NCBI GenBank assembly: GCA_002085205.1
Contig: NATF01000070.1
Coordinates: 1 to 9,314 of the forward strand
Direction: 5' to 3'
DNA length: 9,314 nucleotides
DNA from: Candidatus Cloacimonas sp. 4484_275
GTDB lineage: Bacteria > Cloacimonadota > Cloacimonadia > Cloacimonadales > TCS61
The translations under genes and the position numbers were made by a program. Below, in pieces: positions 6,972 through 9,314 of the stretch; the stretch's first letter is position 1, and the number at the start of each line of letters is the position of its first letter. Under the pieces are notes generated by a model, which saw only the letters and a program-made list of their open reading frames with translations, ran no database searches and had not been told where the DNA came from.

Positions 6972-8222
6972 TTATAATAAGTTCCAATCGTCAAATTCTT
7001 CGTCAATTATCAGCAATTTGTCGTTCACATCTTTTTTCAGATCGTTTTTATGAACATTATCCAAAGTGAAACCGTCCGTATTGAAAATATTACTGCTAAC
7101 CGCCAGAATTTCGTTTTTCCGCAAACCTACTTGCGATAAAATATCTTTTGCCGTCAAAAGTCCGCCTACCGTTACTTCTTTTCCGAAGAAATCGTTTTCG
7201 ATTTTCACAACTCTGGTTTTATTTGGTAAATTTTTGTTTATCTCCTTCGAAATAATGTTAATGAATTTGTAAGCCAAAGTTCCGGTGACGAAGACAACTT
7301 TTTGCGACAATTTTTCGATGTCGGCAATGAAATCACTTTTTGATTCTTTCCAATTTTCCAGCAGTAAGCGAATCATTCCAATCCCGTTTTCCAATTGAGG
7401 ATAATTATCGTAAAAATCTTCGGGAGGAATTTCGGCGTCGGCTAAAAGATAAATTTCGTCCGCGCAATATGTGTTTGGGAAATTGCCCGATAAAGTTAGT
7501 ATTTCTCTTGCCGCACGGGAATCGATTCTTTTTATATCAAGAAGGTTTGTCCTGAATTTTGTGAGTCCCACGGGCACTATTCCCACGGAAAGTACATTCA
7601 GATTTTTATCGGATAAATCGGAAAGAGTGTTTGCCAACTCGGTTTTGTCGTTCCAACCCGGAACAACCACAATTTGAGTATGAAATTCTATTCCGTTTTC
7701 GGACAGATAGCGCAATTTTTCCATAATATCAAAATTGATTTTATATCGGAGCATTTTTTTGTGCAAAATCGGATTGGTAGTGTGAACGGAAATGTAAAGC
7801 GGACTCAATTTTTTGGCGAAAATCTTCTGATAATCACGTTCCGTCAGGTTTGTTAATGTAATGAAATTTCCGAAAACAAAGGAAAATCGATAATCGCCGT
7901 CTTTCACATAAAGAGATTTCCGCAAATTGGGATGCATTTGATCAATGAAACAAAAAATACAATTGTTGATGCAAGTTCGGCAGCGGTGTTCCTGTAATTC
8001 GATTCCCAATTCCGTTTCCCAATCTTTTCGGATGAAAAGATACTTAACATTTCCGTTTTTATCCCGTATTTGAAAGTTTAATAAATCGTCGCTACCATAA
8101 AATTGGAAATCCAGAAAATCATCAATAGAATGGCCATTGATTTTGAGAATTAAATCGCCCGCTCGTAATCCAAAGTCGGCGGCAAGGCTGTTTTTTCTAA
8201 TTTTTTTTATTTTTAAGGGCAT
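6972..8222 (-). CDS. DUF512-family protein: PDZ domain plus radical-SAM-like iron-sulfur domain
   Basis: A 416-residue protein that covers the family's expected architecture from end to end. Residues 1-50 form a PDZ-like domain (IKKIRKNSLAADFGLRAGDLILKINGHSI). A cysteine cluster follows, C81, C84, C88 and C91, with CINNCIFC giving the CxxxCxxC radical SAM cluster motif, then FIDQMHPNLRKSLYVKDGD and the hallmark FVFGNFITLTNLTE. Further landmarks are PLYISVHTTN, HTQIVVVPGWND (181-192), VPVGLTKFR (216-224), YPQLENGIGM and GKEVTVGGLLT (347-357). The family is widespread in anaerobes, bound to iron-sulfur chemistry, and its reaction is not established. The segment AREILTLSGNFPNTYCADEIYLL is about ten residues shorter than I expect before the DE motif. 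The ATG has only a weak purine stretch upstream, and no other start codon lies in frame before the preceding stop. Confidence 0.88.
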   Translation of the reverse strand: MPLKIKKIRKNSLAADFGLRAGDLILKINGHSIDDFLDFQFYGSDDLLNFQIRDKNGNVKYLFIRKDWETELGIELQEHRCRTCINNCIFCFIDQMHPNLRKSLYVKDGDYRFSFVFGNFITLTNLTERDYQKIFAKKLSPLYISVHTTNPILHKKMLRYKINFDIMEKLRYLSENGIEFHTQIVVVPGWNDKTELANTLSDLSDKNLNVLSVGIVPVGLTKFRTNLLDIKRIDSRAAREILTLSGNFPNTYCADEIYLLADAEIPPEDFYDNYPQLENGIGMIRLLLENWKESKSDFIADIEKLSQKVVFVTGTLAYKFINIISKEINKNLPNKTRVVKIENDFFGKEVTVGGLLTAKDILSQVGLRKNEILAVSSNIFNTDGFTLDNVHKNDLKKDVNDKLLIIDEEFDDWNLL

Positions 8223-8273
8223 TATTTCTTGATTTTCTATCCTTTCGTTTAATGATAAGTTGTTTTTATTCGC

Positions 8274-8405
8274 TTAATTTTTGTAATATGTTCGGTTTTT
8301 CCGCCGTTTTCTTTCCGTCTGCAGTATTAATTTCTTCATTTTAATTTCCATTTCCATCTGAACGAATAATTGTAATTCCAAAGTAGGGGTAATTATGTTT
8401 CTCAT
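8274..8405 (-). CDS. Possible 43-residue ORF overlapping the SPFH stop codon
   Basis: A short frame whose ATG overlaps the SPFH gene's TGA (ATGA), with AAAAGGGGAT at 8411-8420 as a usable ribosome site about seven bases upstream. The product begins MRNIITPTLELQLFVQMEME, is followed by a Lys-rich middle and ends in a strongly basic tail (ERKRRKNRTYYKN). There is no signal peptide and no family that I recognise. The overlap and ribosome site argue for translation; the low-complexity composition and tiny size argue against. Otherwise the 8223-8401 gap between the SPFH and DUF512 genes holds nothing clear: no strong promoter and no hairpin terminator. Confidence 0.3.
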   Translation of the reverse strand: MRNIITPTLELQLFVQMEMEIKMKKLILQTERKRRKNRTYYKN

Positions 8406-9016
8406 TTTTTATCCCCTTTTTCCAAAAACGCTTTCATCAGATTAACCGGAACCGGAAAAACAATGGTAGAATTTTTTTCGGCGGAAATTTCCGTGAGAGT
8501 TTGAAGAAAGCGAAGTTGGATAGAAGCTGAGTTTTTACTGAGAATATCGGCGGCTTCCGCTAATTTTGCCGAAGCTTGAAATTCTCCTTCGGCGTGAATA
8601 ACTTTTGCTCTGCGTTCTCGTTCCGCTTCCGCCTGTTTTGCCATCGCTCTCTGCATTGTTGCCGGAAGTTCCACATCTTTAACTTCCACGATATAGTTCT
8701 CGATTTTCACAACGGCATCTTCCGGCTTAACCACATGAAAATATACGACGGCATTTACTTTTACCGGAACATTGTCTTTGGTAATTATATCTTGAGGCGG
8801 AACATCCAAAGTAACCGTTCGGAGTTGCACTTTTACCATTTTATCAATGAAGGGAATCAGGATTATTAAACCCGGTCCTTTTGCTCGCAAAAGTCTTCCC
8901 AAACGGAAAACCACCGCGCGTTCATATTCTCGGACGATTTTTATGGCTTTTATCAAAAATAAAACAACAACGATAAATACCACAAAATAAGAATTGAAAA
9001 AATATTCGTATAACAT
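8402..9016 (-). CDS. Stomatin/SPFH (band 7) membrane protein with a shortened SPFH domain
   Basis: A 204-residue stomatin-like protein, expected to be anchored in the inner membrane and form oligomers in membrane microdomains. The start is set at the ATG at 9016 because GGGAGG lies five bases upstream (9021-9027); an upstream in-frame codon at 9052 lacks a site and would precede the membrane segment. Residues 8-24 are the membrane anchor. Then come the family blocks IVREYERAVVFRLGRL, GPGLIILIPFIDKM, RTVTLDVPPQDIITKDNVPV and NAVVYFHVVKPEDAVVKIENY, and after a gap VEVKDVELPATMQRAMAKQAEAERERRAK, HAEGEFQAS and KLAEAADILS. Family members carry about 40-45 residues between ENY and the EVKDVELP strand (the SQLAQTTLRSVIG..ELDE..R block); here ENYIVEVKDVELP joins them directly, in frame. 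The usual partner nfeD is not adjacent. Family membership is firm; folding with this gap is doubtful. Confidence 0.87.
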   Translation of the reverse strand: MLYEYFFNSYFVVFIVVVLFLIKAIKIVREYERAVVFRLGRLLRAKGPGLIILIPFIDKMVKVQLRTVTLDVPPQDIITKDNVPVKVNAVVYFHVVKPEDAVVKIENYIVEVKDVELPATMQRAMAKQAEAERERRAKVIHAEGEFQASAKLAEAADILSKNSASIQLRFLQTLTEISAEKNSTIVFPVPVNLMKAFLEKGDKK

Positions 9017-9034
9017 TTTGTCCTCCCTTTTCAA

Positions 9035-9062
9035 ATAATGAATTTTCGGCAAAATTTGGCAA
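9035..9062 (-). promoter_or_regulatory. Weak promoter candidate upstream of the SPFH gene
   Basis: In the 55-base gap after the transporter gene the minus strand reads TTGCCA (9057-9062) and, 16 bases on, CATTAT (9035-9040), five and four matches to the -35 and -10 consensus. The start of transcription would fall just before the ribosome site, leaving a very short leader. Read-through from the transporter gene is an equal alternative. Confidence 0.22.
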
Positions 9063-9071
9063 GCAGGTTTT

Positions 9072-9314
9072 TCATTTATTCAAAGAAGAAGCCATAATCT
9101 TTTTCTTTTGATAAAAAAGAGTAATAAAAGTAATAATCGTGGCAAAAAGGTCGGAAATCGGAAAGGAAAGCCAAATACCGTTCAAATTAAGAAATAAAGG
9201 AAGAATTAAAATGAGAGGAATAAGAAAGAGAATTTGTCTGGCCAAAGATAAAACAAGAGACGGAAGCGGTTTTCCCAAAGCTTGAAAAATAGTTGCTCCT
9301 ACCACTTGAAAACC
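9072..9314 (-). CDS. MATE-family transporter, C-terminal fragment cut by the window edge
   Basis: The last 80 or so residues of a multidrug and toxin extrusion (MATE) type carrier, an inner-membrane antiporter driven by sodium or protons. The frame is open to base 9314 and reads GFQVVGATIFQALGKPLPSL, the typical segment before the penultimate helix. LARQILFLIPLILILPLFL and GIWLSFPISDLFATIITFITLF, two membrane helices, follow, and then a lysine-rich cytoplasmic end (YQKKK). The GTG at 9305 falls inside this conserved segment, so the real start is beyond the window. The substrate cannot be told from this end. It lies upstream of the SPFH gene on the same strand with a 55-base gap. Confidence 0.8.
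   Translation of the reverse strand, partial: GFQVVGATIFQALGKPLPSLVLSLARQILFLIPLILILPLFLNLNGIWLSFPISDLFATIITFITLFYQKKKIMASSLNK

Noticed and set aside
6946..6980. AT-only inverted repeats between the convergent genes as a bidirectional terminator
   Set aside because: Stems of five or six A-T pairs would be very weak, and no GC stem or clear U-tract design is present.
7066..7856. Plus-strand open frames opposite the DUF512 gene
   Set aside because: They lie within a well-conserved minus-strand gene and have no start signals or recognisable products.

Overview
The window is a piece of a bacterial chromosome, AT-rich with densely packed genes and mostly clear Shine-Dalgarno sites. The large secreted protein ends in an NYPNPF-type C-terminal sorting/FlgD-like domain, and a small envelope protein has a barrel-like composition. 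These point to the Fibrobacterota-Chlorobiota-Bacteroidota (FCB) superphylum. Cloacimonadota or a neighbouring candidate phylum is my best guess; this is inference from protein style, not from a marker gene.

Left part (2-1984, plus strand): a tightly overlapping housekeeping operon with the 3' end of folP (dihydropteroate synthase), cdaA (membrane diadenylate cyclase making c-di-AMP) and coaE (dephospho-CoA kinase). The genes overlap by 4 and 14 bases, so coupled translation is likely. CoaE looks internally shortened by roughly 35-40 residues between its early Asp motif and the HP motif.

Middle (2034-5609, plus strand): an extended -10 promoter precedes a large 874-residue secreted Asp-box beta-propeller protein with a C-terminal sorting-type domain. 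Two small proteins with signal peptides follow, a 131-residue unknown and a 142-residue outer-membrane-barrel-like protein.

Accessory insert (about 5623-6951, plus strand): visibly AT-richer DNA holds a restriction-modification-like pair. The first gene is a DNA methyltransferase broken by a frameshift just after its catalytic motif. Six bases after its stop lies a 168-residue protein that may be the cognate restriction endonuclease. A short AT-rich near-repeat lies at each edge.

Right part (minus strand, read from 9314 down to 6972): the C-terminal end of a MATE-type transporter, a stomatin/SPFH protein that appears to lack about 40-45 residues of its SPFH domain, a possible 43-codon ORF overlapping its stop, and a PDZ/radical-SAM DUF512 protein.

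The most notable theme is that three unrelated genes (coaE, the methyltransferase and the SPFH gene) each seem to lack an internal block compared with their families. This is either real gene erosion/compaction or an assembly problem, and read mapping would separate the two. I see no CRISPR array, tRNA, rRNA or transposase, and no gene-free stretch longer than 300 bases.
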